Below, one piece after another: positions 63,888 through 64,000 of a stretch of 64,000 bases of DNA. The first letter of the stretch is position 1; every line of letters begins with the position of its first letter. Origin of the DNA: Pseudonocardia hierapolitana (GTDB lineage: Bacteria; Actinomycetota; Actinomycetes; Mycobacteriales; Pseudonocardiaceae); NCBI RefSeq assembly GCF_007994075.1, contig NZ_VIWU01000001.1, positions 2,046,001 through 2,110,000 of the forward strand, in the 5' to 3' direction. The position numbers and the translations under genes are program-made. The notes beneath the pieces are model-generated. The model saw nothing but the letters and a program-made list of their open reading frames with translations. It made no database searches and was not told the DNA's origin.

Positions 63888-64000
63888 CCGTACCTCCGAT
63901 CGCCGGGACCCGCAGCCAGCATGTCAAGTGCGCCGTTGACCCCGACGGGCCGGGCCCGCGAGCATGCCGTCGTGCAGCTGCTCCCCGGCGTCCGCGCCGC

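Noticed and set aside
63888..64000. Start of another gene at the right edge
   Set aside because: Possible starts (ATG 63964, GTG 63972) leave too few codons to judge; I see nothing definite in these last bases.

Overview
The window is a very GC-rich actinobacterial chromosome segment. Coding frames have almost only G or C at third positions, GTG starts are common, and stop/start overlaps are frequent. Gene content (F420-type and NDMA-type oxidoreductases, CysO/CysM/Mec, a PIG-L deacetylase, MsiK-style ABC importers lacking their own ATPase) and gene order fit a Pseudonocardiaceae-like bacterium. The family assignment is inference. Two blocks keep mycobacterial gene order: dinG-pncB-clpS-DUF2017-mec-cysO-cysM-rhomboid-murI-MBL-rph-rdgB (compare Rv1329c to Rv1341 of M. 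tuberculosis), and a fecB-like gene near serB and ctaD.

Region 1 (1-7.5 kb, minus strand) is one tightly packed unit. It holds larE, larB and larC, which make the nickel-pincer nucleotide cofactor, then a LarA-superfamily enzyme, a UxaA-type sugar-acid dehydratase, an SDR, and an IlvD/Edd dehydratase that closely resembles xylonate dehydratase and runs off the left edge. I read it as a dedicated nickel-pincer sugar-acid epimerase pathway, the most interesting system in the window. Region 2 (7.5-12 kb) has a partner-switching SigF/SigB module (STAS, RsbW-like kinase, sigma factor), an FAD ferredoxin reductase and a Bcp peroxiredoxin. Region 3 (11.9-18.4 kb) is a DeoR-controlled sugar locus: a GH4 phospho-glycosidase, divergent from a PfkB kinase and an ABC importer without ATPase. 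Region 4 (18.8-19.5 kb) holds a broken HNH endonuclease gene with an SOS box, whose 3' end overlaps an unusual tRNA-like gene with a UAG anticodon.

Region 5 (19.5-34.3 kb) is mostly conserved housekeeping: RNase PH, RdgB, MurI, the CysM/CysO/Mec cysteine route, ClpS, NAD salvage (PncB/PncA) and DinG. Region 6 (34.3-44.2 kb) has a MarR/SDR pair with twin operators, a siderophore-binding lipoprotein behind an iron box, a PTH2-type hydrolase, a SEC-C protein, SerB, CtaD, a FetB-like permease and a PIG-L deacetylase. Region 7 (44.4-50.4 kb) is a five-gene surface/metal unit: DUF4331 protein, TPR protein, NicO/RcnA-like transporter with a (Gly-His)13 loop, a SigK-like ECF sigma factor and an RskA-like anti-sigma factor. 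Region 8 (50.4-56.7 kb) has a MerR/hydrolase pair, an F420 oxidoreductase gene interrupted by a palindromic insert, a Ser/Thr kinase and an AAA-VWA fusion. Region 9 (56.7-64 kb) carries an NDMA-type alcohol dehydrogenase and the aerobic benzoyl-CoA route (benzoate-CoA ligase, BoxC, BoxB; no BoxA in view), then a 2-hydroxyacid dehydrogenase.

Several palindromic or tandem elements lie between or inside genes: a 22-bp-phased foldback array (20.73-20.98 kb), a 22-bp perfect inverted repeat over the murI stop, two copies of a CTTCACACA palindrome (31.2 and 59.6 kb), and a 19-bp inverted repeat inside the F420 gene. All calls rest on reading the sequence; no database search was run.
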